NCBI RefSeq assembly: GCF_014268745.2
Contig: NZ_JABWRB020000001.1
Location: 3,472,001-3,536,000 of the forward strand
Reading direction: 5' to 3'
Source: Pseudomonas zanjanensis
GTDB taxonomy: Bacteria > Pseudomonadota > Gammaproteobacteria > Pseudomonadales > Pseudomonadaceae
Length of the DNA: 64,000 nucleotides
The position numbers were made by a program, and so were the translations under genes. Positions 37,753 to 47,135 of the stretch are shown here, piece by piece. Each line of letters starts with the position of its first letter. Within the stretch, counting starts at the first letter, position 1. Under the pieces are notes generated by a model that saw only the letters and a program-made list of their open reading frames with translations, searched no databases and was not told where the DNA came from.

Positions 37753-38268
37753 ATGCCCCGGCGCCTATTCAAACGTTACATGCCAGACCCAGAGAGCATT
37801 CGGGAACATAAGTCCTTACGTTTTCTCGGTACCCTGCTGCACGATCCCAATCTTTGGCACCTCAATCGGCACTCAGTGGCCCGGGCGATGGCCGTTGGCC
37901 TGTTCGCCGCGTTCCTGCCGATCCCGTTGCAGATGTTGCTGGCCGCGGCGCTGGCCGTTACGGTGCGCGGCAATATGCCGATTGCGGTGAGCCTGGTGTG
38001 GCTGACCAACCCGATCACCATGCCGGCGGTGTTTTTCTGCACCTACCAGACCGGCGCCTGGCTGATGGACGTGCCCGCCCGGACACTGCCCGAAGAACTG
38101 ACCTGGGAATGGATCAGCGGCCAGTTGTCCACCTTGTGGCAGCCGTTCCTGCTCGGTTCGGTTGTAACCGGCCTGGTACTCGGCGCCCTCGCCTACTTCG
38201 TCACCATGAGTTACTGGCGCTGGTGGGTGGCTCGACAGTGGAGGCGGCGCAAGAAAAGCCGGATGTGA
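37753..38268 (+). CDS. DUF2062 membrane protein
   Basis: This 171-residue protein begins MPRRLFKRYMPDPE and has the DUF2062 core: HSVARAMAVGLFAAFLPIPLQMLLAAALAV, WLTNPITMPAVFFCTYQTG, and a last membrane segment near residue 140. The C-terminus is strongly basic. The start at 37753 has GAGAAG upstream and fits the family. Function is unknown. It is divergent from comEC, as in the PAO1 order I recall (PA2984-PA2985). Confidence 0.88.
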   Translation: MPRRLFKRYMPDPESIREHKSLRFLGTLLHDPNLWHLNRHSVARAMAVGLFAAFLPIPLQMLLAAALAVTVRGNMPIAVSLVWLTNPITMPAVFFCTYQTGAWLMDVPARTLPEELTWEWISGQLSTLWQPFLLGSVVTGLVLGALAYFVTMSYWRWWVARQWRRRKKSRM

Positions 38269-38273
38269 AATAC

Positions 38274-38307
38274 AAAAAGGCCTCCTGGGAATGGAGGCCT
38301 TTTTTTG
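38274..38307 (+). terminator. Intrinsic terminator of the DUF2062 gene
   Basis: AAAAAGGCCTCC and GGAGGCCTTTTTTT with a seven-base loop lie directly after the stop codon. Confidence 0.93.
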
Positions 38308-38325
38308 TGGTGTTCTTACTGGCCT

Positions 38326-38419
38326 CTTCGCGAGCAAGCCCGCTCCCACACTGATCCATGTCGAACGCTAATCTTGCGTTCACTGAGTATCGAGTGTGGG
38401 AGCGGGCTTGCTCGCGAAG
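38326..38419. repeat. Inverted REP pair
   Basis: CTTCGCGAGCAAGCCCGCTC and GAGCGGGCTTGCTCGCGAAG are exact complements separated by about 50 bases. The pair lies where two gene blocks that are apart in PAO1 (as I recall) meet. Confidence 0.9.
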
Positions 38420-38436
38420 AAGGCGACGCGGTCTTG

Positions 38437-39222
38437 TCAGGTACGCATCCCGCGCCCGCTGACCAGCAACCGCGCGCAGCCGATGTAGAGCACCACGGTC
38501 GCCACCAGCATGAAGGTGATGGCGATGCTGATCTTGATGTCCGACACACCGAGGATGCCGTAGCGAAAGGCGTTGACCATGTGCAGCACCGGGTTGGCCA
38601 GGGACACGGTCTGCCAGAACGGCGGGAGCAGGGAGATCGAGTAGAACACCCCGCCCAGGTAGGTCAGCGGCGTGAGCACGAACGTCGGGATGATGGAGAT
38701 GTCATCGAAGTTGCGCGCGAACACGGCATTGATGAAACCCAGCAGCGAAAAGATCGTGGCCGTGAGCACCACCACCAAGACCGTCACCCCCAAGTGATGC
38801 ACCTGCAGATCGGTGAAGAACAACGACAGCAGCGTCACGATCAGGCCCACCGCCAGGCCGCGCAGTACACCGCCCAGGGTGTAGCCGATGAGAATCGTAT
38901 GAGGCGACACCGGCGAGACCATCAGCTCTTCGATCGAACGCTGGAACTTGCTGCCGAAGAAACTCGACACCACGTTGCCGTAGGAGTTGGTGATCACCGA
39001 CATCATGATCAGCCCCGGCACGATGTAGTCCATGTACGTGAAGCCACCCATGTCGCCGATCTGCCGGCCGATCAGGTTACCGAAGATCACGAAGTACAGG
39101 ACCATGGTGATGGCCGGCGGCAGCAGCGTCTGTGGCCAGATCCGCATGAAGCGGCGGACTTCACGGTAGACGATGGTATTGAGGGCGATGAGGTTGGGGC
39201 GCAGTTCGGAACTCATGCTCAT
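38437..39222 (-). CDS. ABC-2 type transporter permease (YadH-like)
   Basis: This 261-residue inner-membrane protein has six predicted membrane segments and the ABC-2 signature region TYLGGVFYSISLLPPFWQTVSLANPVLHMVNAFRYG. With the adjacent ATPase it forms an exporter of the YadG-YadH/DrrAB kind. The start at 39222 overlaps the ATPase stop as ATGA. The substrate is unknown. Confidence 0.9.
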   Translation of the reverse strand: MSMSSELRPNLIALNTIVYREVRRFMRIWPQTLLPPAITMVLYFVIFGNLIGRQIGDMGGFTYMDYIVPGLIMMSVITNSYGNVVSSFFGSKFQRSIEELMVSPVSPHTILIGYTLGGVLRGLAVGLIVTLLSLFFTDLQVHHLGVTVLVVVLTATIFSLLGFINAVFARNFDDISIIPTFVLTPLTYLGGVFYSISLLPPFWQTVSLANPVLHMVNAFRYGILGVSDIKISIAITFMLVATVVLYIGCARLLVSGRGMRT

Positions 39223-40151
39223 ACCGCCACCTTCGCCAGATTTTTCTCCACCAGGGACACGAACAACTCCTCGAGGCGATTGGTTTTGTTGCGCAAACTC
39301 AGCACTTCAATGTTTTGCAGGGCCAGTTGGGTGAACAGCCCGGTGATGCCCGCGGCTTTGTCCACTTGCACTTCCAGGGTGTGGCTGTCCACCAGGCGAG
39401 CCGGATAACCGATGAGCTGGGGCGCGGTCGCCAGGTCGCCTTTAAGGTCCAGCAGGAAGGTCTCCACATGCAGTTGGCTGAGCAACTGGCGCATGCTGGT
39501 GTTTTCGACGATGGTGCCGTGGTCGATGATGCCGATGTTGCGGCACAACTGCTCAGCCTCTTCCAGGTAATGGGTGGTGAGGATGATGGTGATGCCTTTC
39601 TGGTTCAGCTCGGTCAGGAAGCTCCACATCGAACGACGCAGCTCGATATCCACGCCGGCGGTCGGCTCGTCGAGGATCAGCAGGCGCGGCTCATGCACCA
39701 ACGCGCGGGCGATCATCAGTCGACGTTTCATGCCGCCGGACAGCGAGCGGGACGGCACGTCACGCTTGTCCCACAGGCCCAGTTGGGTCAGGTATTGCTC
39801 GGCGCGCTCGTTGGCGATCTTCGGCGGGATGCCGTAGTACCCGGCCTGGGTCACGACGATGTCGAAGGTCTTTTCGAACTGGTTGAAGTTGAACTCCTGG
39901 GGCACCACGCCGATGCAGCGCTTGAGGGCGGCGGGCTCGCGGTCCAGGTCATGACCAAAGACATTCACCGTGCCGCTGGTCTTGTTCACCAGGGTGGAAA
40001 GAATGCCGATGGTGGTGGATTTGCCGGCACCGTTAGGGCCGAGCAAGGCGAAGAAATCACCTTCGGCGACATCCAGATCGATACCACTCAGGGCCTGGAA
40101 ACCGTTGCCGTAGGTTTTGGTTAACTGCCGGATGGACAGAGCGGAACTCAT
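39219..40151 (-). CDS. ABC transporter ATP-binding protein (YadG-like)
   Basis: This 310-residue ATPase has Walker A LLGPNGAGKSTTIG, the signature SLSGGMKRRL, Walker B LLILDEPTAGVD, and the switch His in ILTTHYLEEAEQL. The C-terminal part is an accessory domain typical of CcmA/DrrA-type exporters. It leads a two-gene operon with the permease. In E. coli the yadGH pair is uncharacterised in substrate. Confidence 0.92.
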   Translation of the reverse strand: MSSALSIRQLTKTYGNGFQALSGIDLDVAEGDFFALLGPNGAGKSTTIGILSTLVNKTSGTVNVFGHDLDREPAALKRCIGVVPQEFNFNQFEKTFDIVVTQAGYYGIPPKIANERAEQYLTQLGLWDKRDVPSRSLSGGMKRRLMIARALVHEPRLLILDEPTAGVDIELRRSMWSFLTELNQKGITIILTTHYLEEAEQLCRNIGIIDHGTIVENTSMRQLLSQLHVETFLLDLKGDLATAPQLIGYPARLVDSHTLEVQVDKAAGITGLFTQLALQNIEVLSLRNKTNRLEELFVSLVEKNLAKVAV

Positions 40152-40287
40152 ATCGGATTACGCACCAAGAAGGGAGGGAAGAAAAGAATAGATAAGGGCG
40201 GGCGGCGAGCAATACAACCACGGCGCACGAAGGCAATGGTGCTTGGCGTCGCCGCACAAGTACAGTCAAGTGTGTCGATAGTAAGTA

Positions 40288-40911
40288 TTAAGTCAACGCG
40301 GTCATGACGGCCTTGTGGTAGGCCGCACGCTCCTGCAACCGCCCGTACCAGGCCTGTACACCAGGCCGCTCGGCGCGCTGGATGGGCATCTCGAACCAGG
40401 CATAAATGAAACTGCCCAGGGGAATGTCGCCCATGCCGATTTCATCTCCCGACAGGTAAGGCTGCTCGCTCAAGGTCTGCTCGACCATCGCCAGCAAGTC
40501 GTCACATTCCTGGATCGCCGCATCGATGGCCGCCCAGTCCTGTTGTTCGGCCGGGGTACGCAAGACGCCCCAGAACACCGTGCGAAACGGTGCGGCAAAG
40601 CTGGATGTGGTCCAGTCCATCCACTTCTCAGCCTGGGCCCGTGCCTGCACGTCAGCCGGATACCAGGCCGAGCCCGACGCATGGCGCGCCGCCAGGTAAC
40701 GCACGATGGTGTTGGATTCCCAAAGTACGAAGCCGTCGTCCTCGATCATCGGCACGCGGCCGTTGGGGTTTTTCGCACGGTACTCGGGCGTGTCCACCAC
40801 ACCGAATGCCCCGCCGGCATCGATGGCCTCGTAGGCCAGCCCCAACTCTTCTGCGCACCATAATGCCTTGCGCACATTCGATGAATTTTTCCGGCCCCAT
40901 ATCTTCAGCAT
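40288..40911 (-). CDS. Glutathione S-transferase family protein
   Basis: This 207-residue protein has the thioredoxin-like N-terminal domain (MLKIWGRKNSSNVRKALWCAEELGL, with Ser residues at the glutathione site, NPNGRVPMIEDDGFVLWESNTIVRYLA) and a helical C-terminal domain with GMGDIPLGSFIYAWFEMP. The ATG at 40911 has GAGGA upstream; the frame remains open further only as a shadow of the transglutaminase gene. The substrate is unknown. Confidence 0.9.
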   Translation of the reverse strand: MLKIWGRKNSSNVRKALWCAEELGLAYEAIDAGGAFGVVDTPEYRAKNPNGRVPMIEDDGFVLWESNTIVRYLAARHASGSAWYPADVQARAQAEKWMDWTTSSFAAPFRTVFWGVLRTPAEQQDWAAIDAAIQECDDLLAMVEQTLSEQPYLSGDEIGMGDIPLGSFIYAWFEMPIQRAERPGVQAWYGRLQERAAYHKAVMTALT

Positions 40912-40955
40912 CACGGCGTCCTCGATGGATAAATGCCGCAGCAGCATACGCCGGA

Positions 40956-41615
40956 TCAGGCGCGACTCAAATCGCCCTGCATGTCGCCGAGCAAGCGCGG
41001 CACCTGCTCGCCGAACAGGTGCGGATAGCATTTTTCCAGGTGTTCGAAGAAGAAGGCCTCGGGCACATCGGCGAACTGGCCGTGCTCGGTGACGTACTCC
41101 ATCAGCTTCGCCCCTTGCCGATTGAACGGGTGGAAGACGCTGTCGTGGCGACCGTCGAACTCCAGCGGGGCCACATCGAACAACTCGCACAAACCCTGGT
41201 TGAAAGCCGGCGTGGCCTTGACCCAGCGGTCGTCCAGGTACAGCTCGGTATAACCGTGCATGGCAAACACGTCGCTCCTGAGCAATGCCAGCAGGCGCGG
41301 CGTAGACAGGTGATTACGGACATCCGCCAGGCCAATACGCGCCGGGATGCCACAATGCCGGGCGCATCCGGCCAGCAAGGTGGCCTTGGGCACGCAATAG
41401 CTTTCGCCCGCCATCAACGCGTAACTGCCGCGCAGGGTCGCCGGGTCACGGCTGAAGGTGTAGGGGTTGTAGCGCACAGCCTCGCGCACGGCGTAATACA
41501 GGCTGACCGCCTGGGCCAGCGGGTCGCGATCGGCGCCGCGGTGGGTGTCGGCGAAGTCGATGACCGCGGGGTGGTCGCTGTCGATGAAGCGGCTGGGGTT
41601 CAGGTATTGCTGCAT
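40956..41615 (-). CDS. Transglutaminase-like cysteine protease family protein
   Basis: This 219-residue protein of the transglutaminase-like superfamily has the catalytic Cys in GESYCVPKATLLAGCARHCGIPAR, His in AMHGYTELYL, and Asp in DDRWVKATPAFN. Bacterial members are usually peptidases or amidases of unknown target. No signal peptide is seen. It lies 44 bases upstream of the glutathione S-transferase gene on the same strand, so they may form an operon. Confidence 0.85.
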   Translation of the reverse strand: MQQYLNPSRFIDSDHPAVIDFADTHRGADRDPLAQAVSLYYAVREAVRYNPYTFSRDPATLRGSYALMAGESYCVPKATLLAGCARHCGIPARIGLADVRNHLSTPRLLALLRSDVFAMHGYTELYLDDRWVKATPAFNQGLCELFDVAPLEFDGRHDSVFHPFNRQGAKLMEYVTEHGQFADVPEAFFFEHLEKCYPHLFGEQVPRLLGDMQGDLSRA

Positions 41616-41666
41616 TAAAGGAAGACCTCTCGGAAAACACCACCGCTGGTATGCCGAACCACATCC

Positions 41667-41763
41667 TTGTGGCGAGGGAGCTTGCTCCCGCTGGGCTGCG
41701 TAGCGGCCCCCCGGCTTTTACGGTTGCTGCACAACCGAGCGGGAGCAAGCTCCCTCGCCACAA
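41667..41763. repeat. Inverted REP pair in the spacer 41616-42016
   Basis: TTGTGGCGAGGGAGCTTGCTCC and its complement flank a GC-rich centre. The remaining spacer up to fadE shows no gene. The fadE promoter should lie within roughly 41800-42000, but no clear -35/-10 pair stood out. Confidence 0.85.
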
Positions 41764-42016
41764 CAGCGGTTATGAACGGGCATCGGGAAAACACGAGTCT
41801 ATCCACAGCCCCAGCCCAGCGATAACGGCATTCCTGCCAAACAATGGCGTTTTCTCACTTCGATAACGAACGATTTCCCACGGCTGTTGCCAACCAGACT
41901 GGCGCAATGAACCCAGGGTTTCCCACGAAATCAATCACATCGCGCTGACCGCCGGTTTTGCAGAGGCCGTCTAAGCTCTGAAGGTCGGTTTTGCCTTGGT
42001 TCACGGAGGATTACAT

Positions 42017-44464
42017 ATGCTGTTGTTGTGGATACTGGTCTTGGTCGTCGGGATCGCCTGGCTGGCGCATCGGCGCACCGACCCGCTGCCCGCGCTGGGT
42101 ATCGTCGCGGTCTACCTGTTCGCCATGGGCATTTTCAGCCATGCGCCCGGCTGGCTGCTGCTGATCCTCTGGGTGGCGCTCGCGGCTGTCGCGGCCCCGC
42201 TGCTGCTACCGGACCTGCGCCGCAAATATTTCAGTGCGCCGATGTTCGACTGGTTCCAGAAAACCCTGCCGCCCATGTCCGAGACCGAGCGCGACGCCAT
42301 CGATGCCGGCACGGTGTGGTGGGACGGCGAACTGTTCAGCGGCCGCCCGGACTGGGACCTGCTGCTGTCTTACCCCAAGGTGCAACTGACGGAGGAGGAG
42401 CAAGCGTTCCTCGACGGCCCCACCGAAGAACTCTGCGCGATGGTCAGCGACTGGCAGATAGGCCAGGCCATGGACCTGCCGCCTGAAGCCTGGGCGCACA
42501 TCAAGAGGCACGGGTTCTTCGCGCTGATCATCCCCAAGGAATATGGCGGCAAGGGCTTCTCCGCCTATGCCCACTCCCAGGTGGCGATGAAACTGGCCAC
42601 CCGCAGCGGCGACCTGGCCTCCACCGTCATGGTCCCCAACTCCCTCGGCCCGGCGGAACTGCTGCTGCACTACGGCACCGATGAACAACGCGACCACTAC
42701 CTGCCGCGACTGGCCCGTGGCGACGATATCCCCTGCTTCGCCCTGACCGGGCCGCTGGCCGGCTCCGACGCCGGAGCCATGCCCGACACCGGCATCATCT
42801 GCAAGGGTGAATGGGAGGGCCAGGAAACCCTCGGCCTGCGCCTGAACTGGGAAAAGCGCTACATCACCCTCGGCCCGGTGGCCACCCTCTTGGGCCTGGC
42901 GTTCAAGGCGTATGACCCCGACCACCTGCTGGGTGACGAAGAGGACCTGGGCATCAGCCTCGCGTTGATTCCCACCGACATCCCTGGCGTGCACATCGGC
43001 CGCCGTCACCTGCCCCTCGGCGCCGCGTTCATGAACGGGCCGAACTGGGGCAAGGACGTGTTCATCCCGCTGGACTTCCTGATTGGTGGCCAGGCCATGC
43101 TCGGCAAGGGCTGGATGATGCTGATGAACTGCCTGTCGGTCGGACGCTCGATTTCCTTGCCGGCGGTGGGCACCGGTGCAGCGAAGTTCACCAGCCTGGT
43201 AACGGGCCAGTACGCCCAGGTGCGCGAGCAGTTCAACGTACCGTTGTCGGCATTCGAAGGCATCCAGGAAGCCATGGCGCGCATCGGCGGCAATGCCTGG
43301 ATGATGGATGCGGCACGCATGCTGACCGCCAACGCGGTGGACCTGGGGGAAAAACCCTCGGTGCTGTCGGCCATTCTCAAGTACCACCTGACCGAACGCG
43401 GTCGCGAGTGCATCAGCCACGCCATGGACGTGCATGGCGGCAAGGGCATCATCATGGGCCCGAACAACTACCTGGGTCGCAGTTGGCAAGGTGCGCCGAT
43501 CTTCATCACGGTCGAAGGCGCGAACATTCTGTCGCGCAACCTGATGATCTTCGGCCAGGGCGCCATTCGCTGCCATCCGTTCGTGCTCAAGGAAATGGCC
43601 TTGGCGACCCGTGAAGACAAGGACCAGGCACTGGTCGAGTTCGATGCCTTGTTGCTCAAGCACATCGGATTCGCGGTCAGCAACGCCGCCAGCACCCTGG
43701 TGCTCAACTTGGGCCTGGGGCATTTCGAGAGAGCACCCGGCAATGCCTTGAGCCAGGGGTATTTTCGCGCCCTCAACCGCCAGGCAGCGGCATTCGCCCT
43801 TCTGGCAGACCTGAGCATGATGCTGCTGGGCGGCGAGCTCAAACGCCGCGAACGCCTGTCGGCCCGCTTGGGCGATGTCTTGAGCAACCTGTACCTGGCG
43901 TCCGCCGCGCTCAAGCGTTATCACGACCTCGATTCGCCGGAGCACATGGCGCCGCTGTTCAACTGGGCCATGGAGGAAAGCCTCGGCCAGGCGGAACGCG
44001 CGCTGGATGAGCTGCTGGGCAACTTTCCGAACCGGGTGCTGGGTTGCCTGTTGCGCCTGGTGGTGTTCCCCTTCGGTCGTCGTCACAAAGGCCCGAGCGA
44101 CAGACTCGACGCCGAGGTCGCCGCGGTCATTGGCCGCCCCAAGGGTGACCCGACCCTCGAAGAGTTGCTGCAAGGTTGCTATCGTCCGCAATCGACCGAC
44201 GACCCGGTGGGCGCCTTGCAACACGCCGCCGATCTGCTGGCGGCCGCCCATCCGCTGCACAAGAAACTGCACGGTGCGCTCAAGCAGGGCCAGCTCAACC
44301 CGGCGCCAGGCGAACCCCTCATCGACGCGGCGCTGGACGCCGGTGTGCTGCAAGCCGGCGAAGCGCAGACCTTGCGCGCGGCCGAGGCGGCGCGGCGCAA
44401 GGTCATCGATGTGGATGATTTCGATAAGGACGAGCTGACACTGGCGCAGGACAAGGTCCGTTGA
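42017..44464 (+). CDS. fadE: Acyl-CoA dehydrogenase FadE
   Basis: FadE catalyses the first step of fatty acid beta-oxidation. The 815-residue protein has two or three N-terminal hydrophobic segments (residues 1-65), then the dehydrogenase core with PKEYGGKGFSAYAHSQVAMKLA, FALTGPLAGSDAGAMPDTG, KRYITLGPVATLLGLAFKAYDP and DVHGGKGIIMGPNNYLGR, and a long C-terminal extension typical of FadE. The ATG at 42017 follows GGAGG by six bases. Confidence 0.95.
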   Translation: MLLLWILVLVVGIAWLAHRRTDPLPALGIVAVYLFAMGIFSHAPGWLLLILWVALAAVAAPLLLPDLRRKYFSAPMFDWFQKTLPPMSETERDAIDAGTVWWDGELFSGRPDWDLLLSYPKVQLTEEEQAFLDGPTEELCAMVSDWQIGQAMDLPPEAWAHIKRHGFFALIIPKEYGGKGFSAYAHSQVAMKLATRSGDLASTVMVPNSLGPAELLLHYGTDEQRDHYLPRLARGDDIPCFALTGPLAGSDAGAMPDTGIICKGEWEGQETLGLRLNWEKRYITLGPVATLLGLAFKAYDPDHLLGDEEDLGISLALIPTDIPGVHIGRRHLPLGAAFMNGPNWGKDVFIPLDFLIGGQAMLGKGWMMLMNCLSVGRSISLPAVGTGAAKFTSLVTGQYAQVREQFNVPLSAFEGIQEAMARIGGNAWMMDAARMLTANAVDLGEKPSVLSAILKYHLTERGRECISHAMDVHGGKGIIMGPNNYLGRSWQGAPIFITVEGANILSRNLMIFGQGAIRCHPFVLKEMALATREDKDQALVEFDALLLKHIGFAVSNAASTLVLNLGLGHFERAPGNALSQGYFRALNRQAAAFALLADLSMMLLGGELKRRERLSARLGDVLSNLYLASAALKRYHDLDSPEHMAPLFNWAMEESLGQAERALDELLGNFPNRVLGCLLRLVVFPFGRRHKGPSDRLDAEVAAVIGRPKGDPTLEELLQGCYRPQSTDDPVGALQHAADLLAAAHPLHKKLHGALKQGQLNPAPGEPLIDAALDAGVLQAGEAQTLRAAEAARRKVIDVDDFDKDELTLAQDKVR

Positions 44465-44512
44465 CGCTGACGGCCAGGTACGCTCGCCAGCTATAGCTCT
44501 TCAACTATAAAA

Positions 44513-44548
44513 GCGGGCGCAAGGGCTTTATACTCCTGCGCCCGTTTT
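44513..44548 (+). terminator. Terminator after fadE
   Basis: GCGGGCGCA and TGCGCCCG arms are followed by GTTTTGC, giving a moderate intrinsic terminator between fadE and the next gene. It ends about 20 bases before that gene's GTG start, so it could also act as a leader hairpin. Confidence 0.65.
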
Positions 44549-44567
44549 GCTCTTGAGGACTTATCTC

Positions 44568-44975
44568 GTGTCCAACATCGTTGCCGACCACCTTATCTTG
44601 CTTGACCATTTGCGCAGCATCCTGGTCGCCGTAGGTGAGGCCGAACAGGTGCCCGAAGAAAGCCACGCCTTGTTCCTGGAGCGCTTCGACGAACTGCGCG
44701 CGCAACTGCCCGTCGACCCGATCGAAAGCCAGTACCTGGGTCAGGACCTGCTGTGCCAGGTAATCGTCCGTTATCCACAGATCGCCCACCTGGTGCCTCG
44801 CGACCTGCTCTGGTACTTCGCCGGTGACTGCCTGCACTATATGCCCGACGAAGAAATCGCCCTGTACCAAGCCCTGGAAGAGCGTCGTTTCGAAGCCGAG
44901 CAGAACGACGAGCCTTTCGACTGGAACCAGGAAAAGCAATTGCTGGCGATGTCGGACCAGGACAGCAAGCACTGA
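44568..44975 (+). CDS. Conserved hypothetical protein (PA2816-like)
   Basis: This 135-residue, acidic, soluble protein begins VSNIVADHLILLDHLRSILVAVGEAEQVPEESHALFLERF and contains HLVPRDLLWYFAGDCLHYMPDEEIALYQALEERR. It is mainly helical, with no signal peptide or recognised domain. GTG at 44568 is chosen because GAGG lies before it. In PAO1 a conserved protein follows fadE in the same way, as I recall. I do not know its function. Confidence 0.8.
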   Translation: MSNIVADHLILLDHLRSILVAVGEAEQVPEESHALFLERFDELRAQLPVDPIESQYLGQDLLCQVIVRYPQIAHLVPRDLLWYFAGDCLHYMPDEEIALYQALEERRFEAEQNDEPFDWNQEKQLLAMSDQDSKH

Positions 44976-44991
44976 TAACGATCCGTCATGC

Positions 44992-45028
44992 AAAAGGCCC
45001 GCACGGTTAACCCTGCGGGCCTTTTTTT
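44992..45028 (+). terminator. Intrinsic terminator
   Basis: AAAAGGCCCGCA and TGCGGGCCTTTTTTT form a strong hairpin 17 bases after the stop codon of the small conserved gene. Confidence 0.95.
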
Positions 45029-45061
45029 GTCTGGGCAAAGTGTGTTGCCTGGATGGGCCTC

Positions 45062-45357
45062 ATCGCGAGCAGGCTCGCTCCCACACTGGTTGCGGTTGAT
45101 CATAGGAGTTCATGTGCGCCACAGCTCCCCTGTGGAAGCGAGCCTGCTCGCGAAAGCGTCGGGTCAGTTTGCGACGATGTTGCCTATACTGCCGTCTTCG
45201 CGAGCAAGCCCGTTCCCACACAGGTTGCGGTTGATCATAGGAATTCATGTGCGCCACAGCTCCCCTGTGGGAGCGGGCTTGCTCGCGAAAGCGCTGGGTC
45301 AGCTTGCGACGATGTTATCTGTACTGCCGTCTTCGCGAGCAAGCCCGCTCCCACACT
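45062..45357. repeat. REP array with a 135-bp tandem duplication
   Basis: The spacer 44976-45418 holds five GTGGGAGCGGGCTTGCTCGCGA-type elements in alternating orientation. The segment starting GGTTGCGGTTGATCATAGGA at 45088 repeats at 45223 with a period of 135 bases and about a dozen mismatches up to 45357. No gene is present. Confidence 0.9.
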
Positions 45358-45418
45358 GGTTTGTAAATGATCACATGATTTATGTGCACAGCAGACCTCT
45401 TGCTCGCGATGGCGCCCG

Positions 45419-46417
45419 TCAGAACAACCCATCACTCTCCGGCAATTCATAGTGCGCCGCGACCTTGCCGGACCGACTCCCCGTGCCCACTTTGTTCAAG
45501 GTCGGCTCCTTCGCCAGGCACTCCACCAGATAATCAATGAACACCCGCAGCTTCGGCGGCAGGTAGCGGGTCGGCGAATGCAGCAACCACAAGCCACCGT
45601 GGTAGGAAGCCAGGAACGTCCAGTCAGCCAGCACCTGCACGATCAACCCCTGTTCCAAAGCATGTCGGGCGGTAAAATACGGCAGGCTACCGATGCCGAT
45701 GTGCTGCAAAACCGCCCCCAACCGCACGCCCGTGTGATTGGCCGCATAGCGTCCGCGCACGGCTACGGTGACGGCCTTGCTGCCCTTCTTGAATTTCCAG
45801 CGCGCATCGTTCGGGGTTTCCCCCAGGTAAATGCAGCTGTGCTCCAGCAAATCGTGGGGATGCGTGGGAACCCCGTGTTCCGCCAGGTATTGCGGCGTGG
45901 CGCAGAGCAAGTGGTCAATGGTCAGCAATTGGCGCCCCACCAGCCCGGCCGGCGGTTGATCGGTAATCCGGATGGCCAGGTCGACATGATCATCGATCAA
46001 GTCAACCTGTCGATCTTCCAGGAACAGCTCCACATCGACCTTGGGATAACGGCGCAAGAATTCAGGCATGTGGGGATGAATCACGAAACGCCCCACCGCC
46101 TTGGGCACACTGACGCGGATACGCCCTTGCGCTTCCTGGGTGAACTGGCCGCTGATTTCCATCACCGATCGAGCGGCGGCGACCATTTCCTGGCAGCGCT
46201 TGAACACCTCTTCCCCGCCATCGCTCAAGCGCAACTTGCGGGTGGTGCGCTGCAACAATCGGGTCGCCAGGGCTTTCTCCAGGCGGGAAATGCTGCGGCT
46301 GATGGCCGACGGCGATGAGCCGGATTGACGGGCCGCTTCGGAAAAGCTGCCGGTCTCCACGACCTTGACGAAGATGGCCATTTCGGCAAGCAACGGCAAC
46401 GGTAGATTTGTGCTCAT
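45419..46417 (-). CDS. LysR-family transcriptional regulator
   Basis: This 332-residue LysR regulator has the N-terminal helix-turn-helix (MAIFVKVVETGSFSEAARQSGSSPSAISRSISRLEKAL) and a two-lobed ligand domain. An extended C-terminal tail of some 30 residues follows the ligand domain. It is divergent from the AlaX-like gene with a 91-base gap that should contain both promoters, so that gene is its most likely target. Confidence 0.9.
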   Translation of the reverse strand: MSTNLPLPLLAEMAIFVKVVETGSFSEAARQSGSSPSAISRSISRLEKALATRLLQRTTRKLRLSDGGEEVFKRCQEMVAAARSVMEISGQFTQEAQGRIRVSVPKAVGRFVIHPHMPEFLRRYPKVDVELFLEDRQVDLIDDHVDLAIRITDQPPAGLVGRQLLTIDHLLCATPQYLAEHGVPTHPHDLLEHSCIYLGETPNDARWKFKKGSKAVTVAVRGRYAANHTGVRLGAVLQHIGIGSLPYFTARHALEQGLIVQVLADWTFLASYHGGLWLLHSPTRYLPPKLRVFIDYLVECLAKEPTLNKVGTGSRSGKVAAHYELPESDGLF

Positions 46418-46508
46418 GGCGCAACAGTCCTTTGAAATTCGAACGAATTATCACCAAATTCAGCATACTCTATAATCGCGACAGGAAATTCTGATAAGGA
46501 TATGGAAT

Positions 46509-47135
46509 ATGACGCTTCGCCTTTTTTTCCATAGCGATGACCTCAAGGCCAACGCGGAAGTCTTGGATTGCAGCCCTCAGGAAAATGAATTTGCCGTGGT
46601 GCTGCGCGCCACCCTGTTCCATCCCCAGGGCGGCGGTCAGCCCTGCGACACCGGATGGATCGACGACGCCCAGGTGCTGCGCGTCGTTCAGGACGGGCAA
46701 CAGATCATTCATTACGTCGATCGCCCAGTGGCCCCGGGCATGGCCACGATCCGCGTGGATGAGCAACGGCGGTTGCTGAACTCACGCCTGCACTCGGCCG
46801 GACACCTGATCGGCCATTTCGCCGAAAGCCGTGGCTGGAAACCGATCAAGGCCCATCACTGGCCCGGCGAAAGCCGTGTGCAGTTCCAGCCTGGCGAACA
46901 TGCCAAGGAGCTGGATACATCGATCATCCAGCAGGGCATCGATGCCTGGATCGCCGAGGACCTGCCTCGCCTGGTCGCACTTCGCCAAGGCACCCGGGAA
47001 GTCGGCTTCGGTGAGCTGACCGCCTACGGCTGCGGCGGCACCCATATACGGCGGCTGCAGGAATTGGGAGCGGTCACCATCGCCTCGCTTTCACAGAAGA
47101 AAGGAATGTTGTCAGTTCATTATCACGTGGACTGA
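46509..47135 (+). CDS. Alanyl-tRNA editing protein (AlaX-like)
   Basis: This 208-residue protein resembles the free-standing editing domain of alanyl-tRNA synthetase. The zinc site shows as RLHSAGHLIGHF (HxxxH) and CGGTHIRRL, with FHPQGGGQPCDTG near residue 37. Such proteins deacylate Ser-tRNA(Ala) or Gly-tRNA(Ala). The ATG at 46509 has AAGGA upstream. It is divergent from a LysR regulator. Confidence 0.9.
   Translation: MTLRLFFHSDDLKANAEVLDCSPQENEFAVVLRATLFHPQGGGQPCDTGWIDDAQVLRVVQDGQQIIHYVDRPVAPGMATIRVDEQRRLLNSRLHSAGHLIGHFAESRGWKPIKAHHWPGESRVQFQPGEHAKELDTSIIQQGIDAWIAEDLPRLVALRQGTREVGFGELTAYGCGGTHIRRLQELGAVTIASLSQKKGMLSVHYHVD

Noticed and set aside
42206..44353. A 715-codon minus-strand open frame opposite fadE
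   Set aside because: fadE is unmistakable on the plus strand; the reverse frame shows no domain or start signal.
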